64,000 nucleotides of DNA from Chryseobacterium culicis (GCF_900108365.1 NZ_FNWQ01000003.1:496001-560000); one strand, 5' to 3'; positions 51,094 to 60,190 are shown, numbered from the stretch's first letter. The notes: generated by a model from the letters alone, not told the origin. Numbers and translations are program-made.

Positions 51094-51109
51094 GTAAGCC
51101 TTAAATTTG
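51078..51109 (+). promoter_or_regulatory. promoter of bcp
   Basis: TTTG (51078-51081), a 20-nt spacer and TAAATTTG (51102-51109) match the Bacteroidota promoter consensus, 17 nt before the bcp ATG. The -33 part lies inside the first codons of the divergent nth gene. Confidence 0.6.
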
Positions 51110-51126
51110 AACAAAATTAAATCATT

Positions 51127-51576
51127 ATGCTGAAAGTTGGAGATAAATTACCTGAATTTGAAGGACACAACCAAGATGGCGAAACAGTAACCTCATCAAA
51201 ATTGATTGGGAAAAAACTGGTTGTTTTCTTTTATCCACAAGCGAATACACCGACATGCACAGTGGAAGCATGTAACCTGAGCGATAATTATTCCAAGCTT
51301 GAAAAAGCAGGGTTTCAATTATTGGGAGTAAGTGGTGATTCTGTAAAAAAGCAGAAGAATTTCCATAACAAATTTGCGTTTCCTTATGATCTGATTGCGG
51401 ACGAAAACCATAGTATTATTGAGAAATTCGGAGTATGGCAGGAGAAAAAAACGTTTGGAAAAACTTACATGGGAATTGTAAGAACCACTTTTATTTTTGA
51501 TGAAAGCGGGGTTTGTACAAGAGTCATTGAAAAAGTAACATCAAAAACTGCTGCGGAGCAGATTCTGGAGGAATAA
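51127..51576 (+). CDS. bcp: thiol peroxidase, Bcp/PrxQ type
   Basis: The 149-residue peroxiredoxin has FFYPQANTPTCTVEACNLSDNY with peroxidatic Cys in PTCT and the resolving Cys five residues later (CTVEAC), as in the alpha2-type BCP. It reduces hydroperoxides using thioredoxin in the cytoplasm. It has its own promoter at 51078-51109 and ends at an inverted repeat. Confidence 0.95.
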   Translation: MLKVGDKLPEFEGHNQDGETVTSSKLIGKKLVVFFYPQANTPTCTVEACNLSDNYSKLEKAGFQLLGVSGDSVKKQKNFHNKFAFPYDLIADENHSIIEKFGVWQEKKTFGKTYMGIVRTTFIFDESGVCTRVIEKVTSKTAAEQILEE

Positions 51577-51607
51577 TTTTTCTTTCGAAAAAACAAATAT
51601 CATAAAT

Positions 51608-51660
51608 GCTTTCACAAATAACACGATTAAAATCTATGCATTATTTGTGAAAGCGTTTTA
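51608..51660. terminator. 14-bp inverted repeat between convergent bcp and GNAT genes
   Basis: GCTTTCACAAATAA (51608-51621) and TTATTTGTGAAAGC (51641-51654) pair perfectly around a 19-nt loop, followed by GTTTTA. It probably terminates bcp and may serve the convergent gene. Confidence 0.65.
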
Positions 51661-51669
51661 TATTGTTAT

Positions 51670-52203
51670 TTACTCGGTTTCGTAATAATTGAGTTCCTCG
51701 GTTTCACCAGGAAGTGTTACATGTTTTTTAAACCTCAATCCTAGTTTTTCGATCAGTTTTTGGGAAGAAACATTATCTTTTGAAATGATAGCAGATATTT
51801 TTGTTAATCCAAAATCATCCATTCCAATAGATTTAACCTTCTGAGCGGCCTCAAAAGCATAGCCTTTTCCTTCAAACTCTTCCAATAGGGAATATCCTAT
51901 ATCAACAATATCAAGTCCTTCTCTTTCGAAGATTCCTACGGCTCCTACTTTTTCATTTCCGTCTTTGGTTACTAAAAGATAGTTTCCAAATCCCAGTCTT
52001 TCGATCTGCGGAACAAATCTGTTCAGGATATAGTTTTCAGCATCTTCAAGGCTGTTCACATTACGGTTGCCGATATGTTGAATAAATTTGGGTCTGTTAT
52101 AGAGATCAAAGACAAAATCTTTTTCTTCACGGGACATGGGCCTAAGTATCAGCCGATCAGTCTCATAGGTTTTATTTGCGCTTGGGTGTTTTTCTGGGCT
52201 CAT
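51670..52203 (-). CDS. GNAT N-acetyltransferase
   Basis: The 177-residue protein has the RimJ/RimL-like start YETDRLILRPMSREEKDFVF, the strand KVGAVGIFEREGLDIVDIGYSL, the acetyl-CoA loop EEFEGKGYAFEAAQKV and the family's NVSSQKLIEKLGLRF. It acetylates an unknown amine. Its first codons overlap the end of the upstream exported-protein gene by 32 bp, so it is the last gene of the tolC-sprT-manC string. Confidence 0.88.
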   Translation of the reverse strand: MSPEKHPSANKTYETDRLILRPMSREEKDFVFDLYNRPKFIQHIGNRNVNSLEDAENYILNRFVPQIERLGFGNYLLVTKDGNEKVGAVGIFEREGLDIVDIGYSLLEEFEGKGYAFEAAQKVKSIGMDDFGLTKISAIISKDNVSSQKLIEKLGLRFKKHVTLPGETEELNYYETE

Positions 52204-52834
52204 CTTTCTTTGGTTCTTCTTTTTTTTCGATTTTCAACAATCTCGGGTTATTAGCACATTTCTTATTGTAAAGCTCAATATAGGTTCCATTATCCTTTAC
52301 ATTGTTTACCGTTCCAGTAGATTTATTTACAGTCACTGTATAATGCGTTTTTTGATAAGGGCATTCCTTTGAGGTCAGTTTTCCGAGATCCAGATAATAA
52401 TTTGAATTATCCTCATGATAGTTTCCTGCGAGATCCTTGAACTCCTCATCCACCATATATCCTTCAGCAGCAAGCATTACAGCGGCTTCCTGAGCACTGT
52501 CAATTCGATCTAAAAATGTCTTAAGACCTTCTAAATCAGTAATATAATTTACCTTACCACCTTTCGAATAAGCAATATAGTAAAAGCTGTCTTCATTAGG
52601 AAAAAGATTAAATCCAGAAAACTGCGGTGTATAATTTACCTTTCCCGAAATTTTTATTTCTTCTCCCTTTCCGTAGCTGTTGTAGACCAAAACCCATGAA
52701 TCCACCCTGTTGCTTGGGTTGATCTGCTGTAAAATATTGGGTATGCTTGAAAATTTTTTCTTCTCCTGAGAATATCCTAAGATTCCCAACAGTAAAAATG
52801 TAAGAATTGTAAATCGGGTTGCAGTTTTAATCAT
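52172..52834 (-). CDS. exported protein of unknown function
   Basis: The 220-residue protein has a signal peptide (RFTILTFLLLGILGYSQ). A mixed region follows, with WVLVYNSYGKGEEIKISGKV and FLDRIDSAQEAAVMLAAEGY, and a Lys/Glu-rich C-terminal tail (KEEPKKDEPRKTPKRK). I do not recognise it. The start at 52834 gives a normal signal; 52864 would add hydrophobic residues. It follows manC by 33 bp and overlaps the GNAT gene. Confidence 0.7.
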   Translation of the reverse strand: MIKTATRFTILTFLLLGILGYSQEKKKFSSIPNILQQINPSNRVDSWVLVYNSYGKGEEIKISGKVNYTPQFSGFNLFPNEDSFYYIAYSKGGKVNYITDLEGLKTFLDRIDSAQEAAVMLAAEGYMVDEEFKDLAGNYHEDNSNYYLDLGKLTSKECPYQKTHYTVTVNKSTGTVNNVKDNGTYIELYNKKCANNPRLLKIEKKEEPKKDEPRKTPKRK

Positions 52835-52867
52835 AATTTTAAAAATCAGCAGAAAATATACCAAATA

Positions 52868-53950
52868 TTACATAAACTTCTCCCCTTTCTTAAAGTTTTT
52901 TAAGTCAAGAACATAGTCTTTAATGAGCTGGTCATTATCACGGGGGCAGATCAGCAGCGCTTTATCTGTATCTACAACAATATAGTTTTCAAGGCCGTCA
53001 ATGATTACAGCCTTATTGTTATTTCTGAGACGGATAATATTTCCTTTTGAATTGTAGGAAAGCAGATGCTTTAGCTTTACGGCATTTCCATTGTCATCTT
53101 TTTCCGTGTTTTCATAAACAGAAGTCCAGGTTCCAAGGTCACTCCATCCCAGGTCTGATGGGATAACATATACATTCTTTGCTTTCTCTAAAATTCCATT
53201 ATCAATGGAAATTTTCTGAACCTTTGGATAAATGGTCTCAATGCAGCTGTTTTCTTTATCCGAATTGTATTCACAAGCCATAAAATGCTGCATCATCTCC
53301 GGAAGATAAAGGTCAAAAGCATGATGAATACTTTTAACATTCCATATGAATATTCCTGCATTCCATAAGAAGTCACCACTTTCTAAGAAATTTTGGGCAA
53401 TCTCAAGGATAGGCTTTTCTGTGAATGTTTTTACTTTAAAATACTCAGAGCCTTTCTTTTCTACAAATTGAATGTATCCGTATCCGGTATCCGGCCTTGT
53501 GGGAGTAATTCCTAATGTCACCAGATAATCATGTTTTGAAGCCAAGTCAAATGCAAGCTCCACTTTTTCCAAAAATACGTTTTCTTTCAGGATCAGGTGG
53601 TCTGCCGGAAGCACAATCATAGTAGCGTCCGGATTAATTTCCGCAATCTTGTTGGCCATATACAGGTTACAAGCGGCTGTATTTTTCATAAGTGGCTCAC
53701 CTACGATATTCTCTTCTGGAATCTCTGGCAGCTGCTGATGAGAAAGAGCCACATATTCTTTATTCGTAATCACGAATATCTGCTCCTTAGGAATCACTTT
53801 ACTGATTCTGTCGTAGGTCTGCTGAATCATGGTACGTCCAGTTCCTAAAATATCCTGAAACTGTTTGGGAAATTTCTGTGTGCTCATCGGCCAGAACCGG
53901 CTCCCGATTCCTCCCGCCATTATAACGCAGTATCTATCTGATTTTAACAT
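52868..53950 (-). CDS. manC: mannose-1-phosphate guanylyltransferase
   Basis: The 360-residue nucleotidyltransferase makes GDP-mannose from GTP and mannose 1-phosphate. It has the signature CVIMAGGIGSRFWPMSTQKF, then KQFQDILGTGRTMIQQTYDR, VVLPADHLI, and GDFLWNAGIFIWNV plus SDLGWSDLGTWTSVYEN near the end. There is no C-terminal isomerase domain, so it is the single-function type. GDP-mannose feeds surface polysaccharide or glycoprotein synthesis. It lies 2 bp after sprT. Confidence 0.95.
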   Translation of the reverse strand: MLKSDRYCVIMAGGIGSRFWPMSTQKFPKQFQDILGTGRTMIQQTYDRISKVIPKEQIFVITNKEYVALSHQQLPEIPEENIVGEPLMKNTAACNLYMANKIAEINPDATMIVLPADHLILKENVFLEKVELAFDLASKHDYLVTLGITPTRPDTGYGYIQFVEKKGSEYFKVKTFTEKPILEIAQNFLESGDFLWNAGIFIWNVKSIHHAFDLYLPEMMQHFMACEYNSDKENSCIETIYPKVQKISIDNGILEKAKNVYVIPSDLGWSDLGTWTSVYENTEKDDNGNAVKLKHLLSYNSKGNIIRLRNNNKAVIIDGLENYIVVDTDKALLICPRDNDQLIKDYVLDLKNFKKGEKFM

Positions 53951-53952
53951 TC

Positions 53953-54543
53953 TTAGCTACATTTTTCTACCCTAGCCAATGGCTTGAAAGAATACTTCCT
54001 TCCGGTAGCCAGGTTCTTACAAAGATAGTTTTTTTTAACCAGACCTTCTAATAAATACTTTTCGTTGCGGTAGATAAAAAACTCGCCTTTCTTAAGTTCT
54101 TCAATAAAATGAAGGGTATCATCTTGTTTTTCAGTATGAAAATACCTTACCAGATCAGGGCTGGCCATAAAATTAGCTTTAGGGGATTTCGAAAATTTTA
54201 TAATGATGGGTTTGAGTTCATCATCATAAATTTCAAGGCTTTCAAGAAGCATATTTCTGAAGGTTTCTTTCCATTCATTGCCATGCGGAGAGATTCTTCT
54301 TCCGTATTTTTCAAAAGCGATGAGATGCGCCAGCTCATGGGTCAGCACAAAGAAAAAAAGCTGCGGGGTAAGTGTAGAGTTTACCGTTATTTCATGAGAA
54401 TTGTCCGGAAGTTTTCTATAATCTCCCAGCTTTGAATTCCTGTTTCTGGTAACTTTAATATGTATATAGTGATCTGAAAACCAGATTCTTAAATATTTAA
54501 GAGTATTTTGAGGTAAATATTTTTCTAATGATTGGATAGACAT
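53953..54543 (-). CDS. SprT-like zinc metalloprotein
   Basis: The 196-residue protein has the SprT/WSS1-like zincin site VLTHELAHLIAFEKYG followed by RRISPHGNEWKETFRNML, giving HExxH plus a third His. It has a C-terminal region with YLCKNLATGRKYSFKPL. It could be a cytoplasmic protease for DNA-protein crosslinks, as in eukaryotic SPRTN, but this is not shown in bacteria. It lies 1 bp after tolC and 2 bp before manC. Confidence 0.88.
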   Translation of the reverse strand: MSIQSLEKYLPQNTLKYLRIWFSDHYIHIKVTRNRNSKLGDYRKLPDNSHEITVNSTLTPQLFFFVLTHELAHLIAFEKYGRRISPHGNEWKETFRNMLLESLEIYDDELKPIIIKFSKSPKANFMASPDLVRYFHTEKQDDTLHFIEELKKGEFFIYRNEKYLLEGLVKKNYLCKNLATGRKYSFKPLARVEKCS

Positions 54544-54544
54544 T

Positions 54545-55867
54545 TTACAAACTTAATGGAATTCCTGCATAGAAATTCAATAGTTTAAGACTAAAAAGAT
54601 AATTATATTTTGCCTGCGCTACTGATCCCTGTGCATTTGCATAATTATTTCTTGCCACATTTACGTCATAGATGGTGGTTCTTCCTGCAGCATAGCTTTT
54701 ATCAGCAAAATCAAGAGCCAGTTTGGAACTTTTTTCTGCTTCTACTGCGGCCAGGTAATTTTCATAGTTCGCATCTGCATCAAACTGGGCCTTCTGTACA
54801 TTTTGTCTTACGGACTGCTTCTGCTGTTCCAAGGCATTTTTAGCCAGACTTTCATTAAGTTTGGATTGTTCTACCTGTAATTTTGTTTTCCCTTTGTTGA
54901 AGATAGGAATATTAAGTGATAATCCTACATTTTGTCCAAACTGATCTTTATACTGCTCAAAAAACGTTCCCTGTACAACGCCTGGAAGAACATTAAATTG
55001 CTTATTATAGAAAGTATTAAGACCGGCACTGGCTGTTAATGTAGGCCAGAATGCTGTTCTGCTTACCTCAGTTTGTGCTTCTGCAGACCTTATTCGGCTT
55101 TCCGCTGCTTTGATCTGGGGCTGTATCTCATATGCCGTTACAAGCACTTCATCTGCATTTGCAAGTTGGAGGTCTAGTTTTTCAGGAACATTGACATCTT
55201 CCACATCAAAATCTTTATAATCTGACAGTTGTAAAAGCTGAGCAATAGCAAACAAGGCACGTCCAACATTTACTTCTGCTGTTTTAAGGTTTTGTTTCTC
55301 CCTCGCCAGCGCAGCTTCAGCCTCTGCCAGAACTGTCTGGGCAGTTGTTCCCACCTGAGTGGTAATTTTAGCCCTGTCGTACTGCTTCTGCGCGTTGCCA
55401 ACAGCACTTTGAGAGATTTTAACAATCTCTTTATTCAACAAGGCGGTCAGATATTGTTGAGCAATCTGAAGAGAAATATCATTTTTAATGGTTTCAATGT
55501 CATATTGGCTGGCCTCTACATCAAACTGGGCCTTTCTTACATTCTTCTCCAGTCTGCCATTATTATAAAGCAAAATATCTGCACCCAGCCCGACACTGTT
55601 ATTGAATCTGTCGTTTCTATAACTTCCTGCCCCTAATGATCCTTGCCCGAAACTTACCCCATTTGTAACACTTGCCGAAACAGATGGCAAATATTCTTTT
55701 TTGGCGGCTTTAAGATTGTATTCCTGGTTTTGTTTGTTATACTGATTTTGGATAACCTGAAGATTATGCTCCACTGCATAGCTTACACATTCTTTTAAGG
55801 ACCATTTTTTCTGGGCGCTTAAACCCAGATAACCCAATCCAAAAACGATGATCCAAACTTTTTTCAT
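54545..55867 (-). CDS. TolC-family outer-membrane efflux protein
   Basis: The 440-residue protein has a signal peptide ending near GLSAQ. Two OEP repeats follow: WSLKECVSYAVEHNLQVIQN with long helices, and SLNIPIFNKGKTKLQVEQSK, then YAAGRTTIYDVNVARNNY. It forms the trimeric exit duct of efflux or type I secretion. No RND or ABC partner is in this operon. The upstream region contains a perfect 12-bp inverted repeat and a small possible leader ORF. Confidence 0.93.
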   Translation of the reverse strand: MKKVWIIVFGLGYLGLSAQKKWSLKECVSYAVEHNLQVIQNQYNKQNQEYNLKAAKKEYLPSVSASVTNGVSFGQGSLGAGSYRNDRFNNSVGLGADILLYNNGRLEKNVRKAQFDVEASQYDIETIKNDISLQIAQQYLTALLNKEIVKISQSAVGNAQKQYDRAKITTQVGTTAQTVLAEAEAALAREKQNLKTAEVNVGRALFAIAQLLQLSDYKDFDVEDVNVPEKLDLQLANADEVLVTAYEIQPQIKAAESRIRSAEAQTEVSRTAFWPTLTASAGLNTFYNKQFNVLPGVVQGTFFEQYKDQFGQNVGLSLNIPIFNKGKTKLQVEQSKLNESLAKNALEQQKQSVRQNVQKAQFDADANYENYLAAVEAEKSSKLALDFADKSYAAGRTTIYDVNVARNNYANAQGSVAQAKYNYLFSLKLLNFYAGIPLSL

Positions 55868-55897
55868 ATTGTATATGTTTATTTGTTTTTAATGGCC

Positions 55898-55956
55898 ATA
55901 TGAAATCGCTTTACCTTCATCAGTACTGTAACTTGGCAATCGCGGCGATTTCATAT
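55898..55956. repeat. 12-bp inverted repeat upstream of tolC
   Basis: ATATGAAATCGC (55898-55909) and GCGATTTCATAT (55945-55956) pair perfectly with a 35-nt loop, in the tolC-folC divergent region. On the minus strand a 21-codon frame (55954-55889, MKSPRLPSYSTDEGKAISYG and one more) starts in one arm and ends in the other, 22 bp before tolC. It could be a leader peptide or an operator. Confidence 0.5.
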
Positions 55957-56050
55957 TAAGATTTTTCAATATTAGACGAATTAAATATAAAAAAGTTACA
56001 GATTGAAAAATTATATTTTATTTTAAAAAAACTTTTGGGAATTTTGCATC

Positions 56051-57295
56051 ATGACAAACGAACAATATCAGGAAGCTATTGACTGGCTTTTCGTACAGAT
56101 GCCTAACTACCAGATAGACGGTCAGAAGGCCTATAAACCAGGTTTAGACAATATTACAAAGCTTTGTGCTTTCTTTGGAAACCCTCAGGATAAGATCAAA
56201 TGTATTCATATTGGAGGCACCAACGGAAAGGGTTCTTCAAGCAATATGCTGGCATCGGTACTGCAGGAAGCTGGCTACAAAACCGGATTATACAATTCTC
56301 CGCATCTGATAGACTTTACAGAACGTATTAAGGTAAACGGTAAAAACTGTGATAAAGAATTTGTCTTTGATTTCATTCAAAAACTGAAAACCATTCCGGA
56401 AGATATCCGTCCTTCTTTCTTTGAGTTTACCACCATTATGGCTTTTGAATATTTTTATCAGCAGCAGGTAGATTTTGCAATTATTGAAGTAGGATTGGGA
56501 GGAAGACTGGATTCAACAAACATTATCACCCCCTTGATTTCTGCGATTACGAATGTACAGTTGGATCATCAGAATATTTTGGGAGATACTGTTGAAGAGA
56601 TTGCGGCTGAAAAAGCAGGAATTATCAAAAACCAGATTCCTATAATTTCCGGCGACGAAAATGATTCTGTTAAACATATCATCAGAGAAAAAGCTATTAA
56701 AGAAAATGCTCCATTTACAGACGCTACTCTTTTCCATACAACCCTTACATCTGATTTAAAAGGAAATTATCAGAAAAAAAATATCAGGGTGGTATTGGCT
56801 GCCGTGGAAGAATTAAGAAAACTGAACATATCTATTTCCGATGAAGCCGTTGAAAACGGACTTCTTAATGTTCATCAGAATACGGGTTTTATCGGCCGCT
56901 GGTTTGAATTTTCACAAAATCCGCTTACCATTTGTGATACGGGACACAATCAGGCAGGATTAGAATATGTTTTTTCACAATTGAATTCAATTGACCGTCA
57001 TAAGCATGTTATTTTGGGATTTGTGAATGATAAAAAAATAGATGAGGTGATGAATTTACTTCCTGAAAATTCTGAGTTTTATTTTGCAAAACCATCGGTC
57101 AACAGGGGAAGACACCCGGAAGATTACGAAAATCTGCTTCGGGAGGCGAAAATTTTTTATAAAATTTTTGATTCCGTACAGGAAGCGTATCTTGCTGCAA
57201 AAGAACGATGTACAAATGAAGAAATGATTTTTATCGGCGGAAGCAACTTTGTAGTGGGAGATTTTTTAGAAAAAAATTTGGAGATTAAGGAATAA
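56051..57295 (+). CDS. folC: folylpolyglutamate/dihydrofolate synthase
   Basis: The 414-residue Mur-ligase-fold enzyme adds glutamate to folate. It has the P-loop HIGGTNGKGSSSNMLA, the ATP and metal region FAIIEVGLGGRLDSTN, QLDHQNILGDTVEEIAAEKA with the conserved carbamylated-Lys region, and a C-terminal CDTGHNQAGLEYVFS. Length is normal. The tRNA-Val promoter overlaps its 3' end. Confidence 0.95.
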   Translation: MTNEQYQEAIDWLFVQMPNYQIDGQKAYKPGLDNITKLCAFFGNPQDKIKCIHIGGTNGKGSSSNMLASVLQEAGYKTGLYNSPHLIDFTERIKVNGKNCDKEFVFDFIQKLKTIPEDIRPSFFEFTTIMAFEYFYQQQVDFAIIEVGLGGRLDSTNIITPLISAITNVQLDHQNILGDTVEEIAAEKAGIIKNQIPIISGDENDSVKHIIREKAIKENAPFTDATLFHTTLTSDLKGNYQKKNIRVVLAAVEELRKLNISISDEAVENGLLNVHQNTGFIGRWFEFSQNPLTICDTGHNQAGLEYVFSQLNSIDRHKHVILGFVNDKKIDEVMNLLPENSEFYFAKPSVNRGRHPEDYENLLREAKIFYKIFDSVQEAYLAAKERCTNEEMIFIGGSNFVVGDFLEKNLEIKE

Positions 57296-57307
57296 GTCGT
57301 ATATTTG
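57277..57307 (+). promoter_or_regulatory. promoter of the tRNA-Val pair
   Basis: TTTG (57277-57280), a 19-nt spacer and TATATTTG (57300-57307) form a consensus Bacteroidota promoter, 30 nt before the first tRNA. It overlaps the last codons of folC. Confidence 0.75.
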
Positions 57308-57337
57308 CACCACTCTAAACAAGAGAACAAGTCTAGA

Positions 57338-57412
57338 GGGTTCTTAGCTCAGTTGGTTCAGAGCATCTGGTTTACACCCAGAGGGTCGGGGGTTCGAATC
57401 CCTCAGGACCCA
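57338..57412 (+). tRNA. tRNA-Val (TAC), copy 1
   Basis: The 75-nt cloverleaf has acceptor GGGTTCT pairing with AGGACCC, D stem GCTC/GAGC, anticodon stem TCTGG/CCAGA with loop TTTACAC (anticodon TAC), and T arm with TTCGAAT. The discriminator is A, and the CCA end is not encoded. It lies under a consensus promoter at 57277-57307. Confidence 0.97.
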
Positions 57413-57445
57413 CAGAAAAGGAAACGAAACCTTTCAAAAAAATTC

Positions 57446-57520
57446 GGGTTCTTAGCTCAGTTGGTTCAGAGCATCTGGTTTACACCCAGAGGGTCGGGGG
57501 TTCGAATCCCTCAGGACCCA
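57446..57520 (+). tRNA. tRNA-Val (TAC), copy 2
   Basis: This copy is identical over 75 nt to the tRNA at 57338-57412, 33 bp downstream. The two are transcribed together, ending at the terminator at 57523-57557. The acceptor, anticodon TAC and T arm are intact, so both copies should be functional. Confidence 0.97.
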
Positions 57521-57522
57521 CA

Positions 57523-57557
57523 AAAAATCTCTCAGATTTCTGGGAGATTTTTTTATT
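57523..57557 (+). terminator. terminator of the tRNA-Val pair
   Basis: The stem AAAATCTCTCA with TGGGAGATTTT (one G-T pair) has a 6-nt loop and is followed by TTTATTTTT. Confidence 0.85.
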
Positions 57558-57637
57558 TTTACACTGAGCAAATTGAAACGACACTCCACTTTTCCCCATA
57601 TTTATTTACCTTTGCCCTTCAACTGAATTCGGCTTAC

Positions 57638-58759
57638 GTGAAGGAACTTCATCTTATATCATTCAATTATCCCTACCCTCCTTCTTACGGTGGTATTATT
57701 GATGTGTATTATAAAATTAAGGCTTTATCTGATCTGGGAATAAAAATTCACCTTCATTGTTTTATAGATCAGATCCCTGACAAGATTGATCCGGAAGTTA
57801 AAGAAATCACGGAAAATATTTTTTTTTATAAAAAGAAAAAGAATCCGCTCCTTTATTTTTCACAAACACCTTTCGCTGCTGCTATCAGAGACTCTCAAAC
57901 TCTTCTTACCAACCTTGAGAAGATAAAAGCTCCTGTTTTGTTCGAAGGCTTACAGACAACCTCTATTATACGATTTCTGAGAAAAAATGACCACAAACTC
58001 TACCTCCGTTACCACAATAACGAAACTGAGTATTATAAAGGGCTTTCTTTATCAGAAAAGAATCTATTCAAAAAGATTATTTACAGGATTGAATCATTAA
58101 AATATACCGGATATCAGAAAAAACTGTTAAAGAGATTTGAAACCGTATTCTGCCTGTCTGAAAAGGAATATAAAGAAGTAGAAGATTATTCGGGAAATGC
58201 GCAGTTAATTCACCTATTTCATGGTAACCAGTCGGTAAAACAATTGGATAAAAAAGGAAATTATTTCCTTTTTCACGGAGATCTTACGACTGCCGATAAC
58301 AAAAGAGCTTTGAATGAAACTATAGATCTATTTAAAATTCTTCCGCAATACAAATTAGTGATAGCTTCCGACCGTGCCAGCGAAGATATTAAAAGAAAAA
58401 TTTCAGAAGTTAAGAACATCAGCCTCACTCCTATTCAGACTACAGAAAAACTTCATGATCTCCTGGAAAATGCCCATGGGAATATTTTAATTTCCTACCA
58501 GAATTCAGGAACTAAGGTAAAATTATTCAACACCCTTTATAACAGCCGTTTTGTTATGATCAACGGAAATATTACAGATGATCCTGTTTTGACAGATTTA
58601 TGCCTATATGGAGCTGATATGAATGAAATTCGCCAACATATTATCACATCAGCAGAGAAAGATTATCATGATACTGAAAACAGAAAAAAAATACTAGAAA
58701 ATACTCACTCAGATATAGCTAAAGCTGAAGAAATGATTAAGGTTATTTTTAAGAATTAA
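57638..58759 (+). CDS. glycosyltransferase, GT4/GT1-like
   Basis: The 373-residue protein has a GT-B fold start, KELHLISFNYPYPPSYGGII, then FEGLQTTSIIRFLR, FCLSEKEYKEVEDYSG and the C-terminal ILISYQNSGTKVKLFNTL. The Glu/nucleotide region is divergent, so the sugar is unknown. The start is the GTG at 57638; the frame continues upstream through both tRNA genes, so it cannot begin earlier. It converges with the heptosyltransferase-like gene, overlapping by 11 bp. Confidence 0.8.
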   Translation: MKELHLISFNYPYPPSYGGIIDVYYKIKALSDLGIKIHLHCFIDQIPDKIDPEVKEITENIFFYKKKKNPLLYFSQTPFAAAIRDSQTLLTNLEKIKAPVLFEGLQTTSIIRFLRKNDHKLYLRYHNNETEYYKGLSLSEKNLFKKIIYRIESLKYTGYQKKLLKRFETVFCLSEKEYKEVEDYSGNAQLIHLFHGNQSVKQLDKKGNYFLFHGDLTTADNKRALNETIDLFKILPQYKLVIASDRASEDIKRKISEVKNISLTPIQTTEKLHDLLENAHGNILISYQNSGTKVKLFNTLYNSRFVMINGNITDDPVLTDLCLYGADMNEIRQHIITSAEKDYHDTENRKKILENTHSDIAKAEEMIKVIFKN

Positions 58760-59720
58760 CCCTGTCTATCACGCCCTGAATATCAAATTCTTCAAGACAA
58801 GCCCAGTCTCCCCGGTAACATTCTTTATCTCCAAAAACAGAACATGGCCTGCAGGTAAGATCTTTCACCTGAACAACATCTTCTTCACGCTGCCCAAATC
58901 CTAAAAATCCGGCGTAAGGGTGCGTAGCCCCCCAAATAGAAATACATCTGGTGCCTACAAGACTTGCAAGGTGCATATTCGCAGAATCCATAGAAATCAT
59001 CAGTTCCAGACCGGCAATATGGTCGAGCTCTTGTGTAAGGTTTAAGGTTCCGGCAAGATTTTTTGTATTAGGAATTTCACGCTCCCATTTTTCCAGCGTT
59101 TCTTTTTCTTTTTTACCGCCGCCAAAGAAATAAACAGTATGCTTTTTAGCCAGAATTCTAACCAGTTCATAGGATTTTTCCAAAGGAAGCATTTTCCCTT
59201 TATGCTGGGCAAAAGGAGCAAAACCAATCCCCGATTTTTGTTCTGTACGCGGCCTTAACTGATGGGAAAGTTCTACCTGGAAACCCATCTTTCTAAAAAC
59301 ATCAGCGTAGCGTTCCACTGTTTTTTTCAGCTGTACTTTTTCCAGATTCCAAACATCCGTAAGATGCTCTTTCTCTTCTTTTCCCTTATCTATTTTGAAA
59401 ACTTTAAGTCCTTTTCTTCTGTAAATTCTGTCTAAAATTTTGGTTCGGATCACATCATGAAGGTTCGCAACACAATCGGGATTAAATTCTCTGACCAGCT
59501 CATTACTTAACTTTCTTAATCCGAACAATCCTTTATAATCATCCAGATCAATCCCTTTAAAGGTCACATTTGGAATTCCTGCAAAAAGCGCTTCAAAATT
59601 TTTCCTGGAAACCATAATAATTTCCACGCCCGGGTTCTGCTCCAGAAATTCCCTGAAGACAGGTACCGTCATTGCAACATCTCCGAATGCGGAAAAACGA
59701 TATGCTAAAATTCTTGCCAC
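58749..59720 (-). CDS. GT9-family glycosyltransferase (heptosyltransferase-like)
   Basis: The 323-residue protein is a GT-B enzyme of family 9: YRFSAFGDVAMTVPVFREFL at the N-terminus, GIGFAPFAQHKGKMLPLEKS, and the conserved C-terminal ISMDSANMHLASLVGTRCIS with IWGATHPYAGF. Such enzymes add ADP-heptose or similar to LPS core at the cytoplasmic face. It lies 2 bp after sufE on the same strand. The C-terminus has a Cys-rich stretch (CRPCSVFGDKECYRGDWAC). Confidence 0.92.
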   Translation of the reverse strand: MARILAYRFSAFGDVAMTVPVFREFLEQNPGVEIIMVSRKNFEALFAGIPNVTFKGIDLDDYKGLFGLRKLSNELVREFNPDCVANLHDVIRTKILDRIYRRKGLKVFKIDKGKEEKEHLTDVWNLEKVQLKKTVERYADVFRKMGFQVELSHQLRPRTEQKSGIGFAPFAQHKGKMLPLEKSYELVRILAKKHTVYFFGGGKKEKETLEKWEREIPNTKNLAGTLNLTQELDHIAGLELMISMDSANMHLASLVGTRCISIWGATHPYAGFLGFGQREEDVVQVKDLTCRPCSVFGDKECYRGDWACLEEFDIQGVIDRVNS

Positions 59721-59722
59721 AG

Positions 59723-60142
59723 TTATGATTTCAGTTGATACGCAACTGCATAAAACTTAATCTGCTTTGTCATCGCCATTAGCCCATTGGCTCTGGACGG
59801 CGAAAGAAATTCCTGTAGTCCTATTTCTGCAATAAAATCAAAATCGGAATCCAGGATTTCCTGAGTGGAATGTCCACTATAAATGCTTACTAAAAGAGAA
59901 ACAATTCCTTTTGGCAGAATACCATCAGAATCAGCATTAAAGAAAAGCTTCCCATCTTTAAATTCGGCATCAATCCAAACTTTGCTCTGGCAGCCCTTAA
60001 TCAGATTTTCTTCCGTCTTTCTTTCTTCCGGTAAGCCCTTCAGTTCCTTTCCAAGATCTATGATGTACTCATACTTTTGCTCCCAGTCTTCAAGAAAAGC
60101 GAATTCTTCGATTATTTCCTGCTGTTTTTCTTTAATGGTCAT
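59723..60142 (-). CDS. sufE: SufE-family cysteine desulfuration protein
   Basis: The 139-residue protein has the SufE motif NLIKGCQSKVWIDAEF with the sulfur-accepting Cys, and the C-terminal QEFLSPSRANGLMAMTKQIK. It stimulates SufS by accepting persulfide sulfur for Fe-S cluster assembly. It lies between glycosyltransferase genes, 2 bp before the GT9 gene, away from any suf operon. Confidence 0.95.
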   Translation of the reverse strand: MTIKEKQQEIIEEFAFLEDWEQKYEYIIDLGKELKGLPEERKTEENLIKGCQSKVWIDAEFKDGKLFFNADSDGILPKGIVSLLVSIYSGHSTQEILDSDFDFIAEIGLQEFLSPSRANGLMAMTKQIKFYAVAYQLKS

Positions 60143-60190
60143 TTTAAATCAAATTTCTTTGTGCAAAGATAACCAATTTTGTAAAATTTA

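Noticed and set aside
57305..57637. N-terminal extension of the glycosyltransferase frame
   Set aside because: It runs through both tRNA-Val genes and their terminator and repeats the same peptide twice because the tRNAs are identical; the GTG at 57638 is the credible start.
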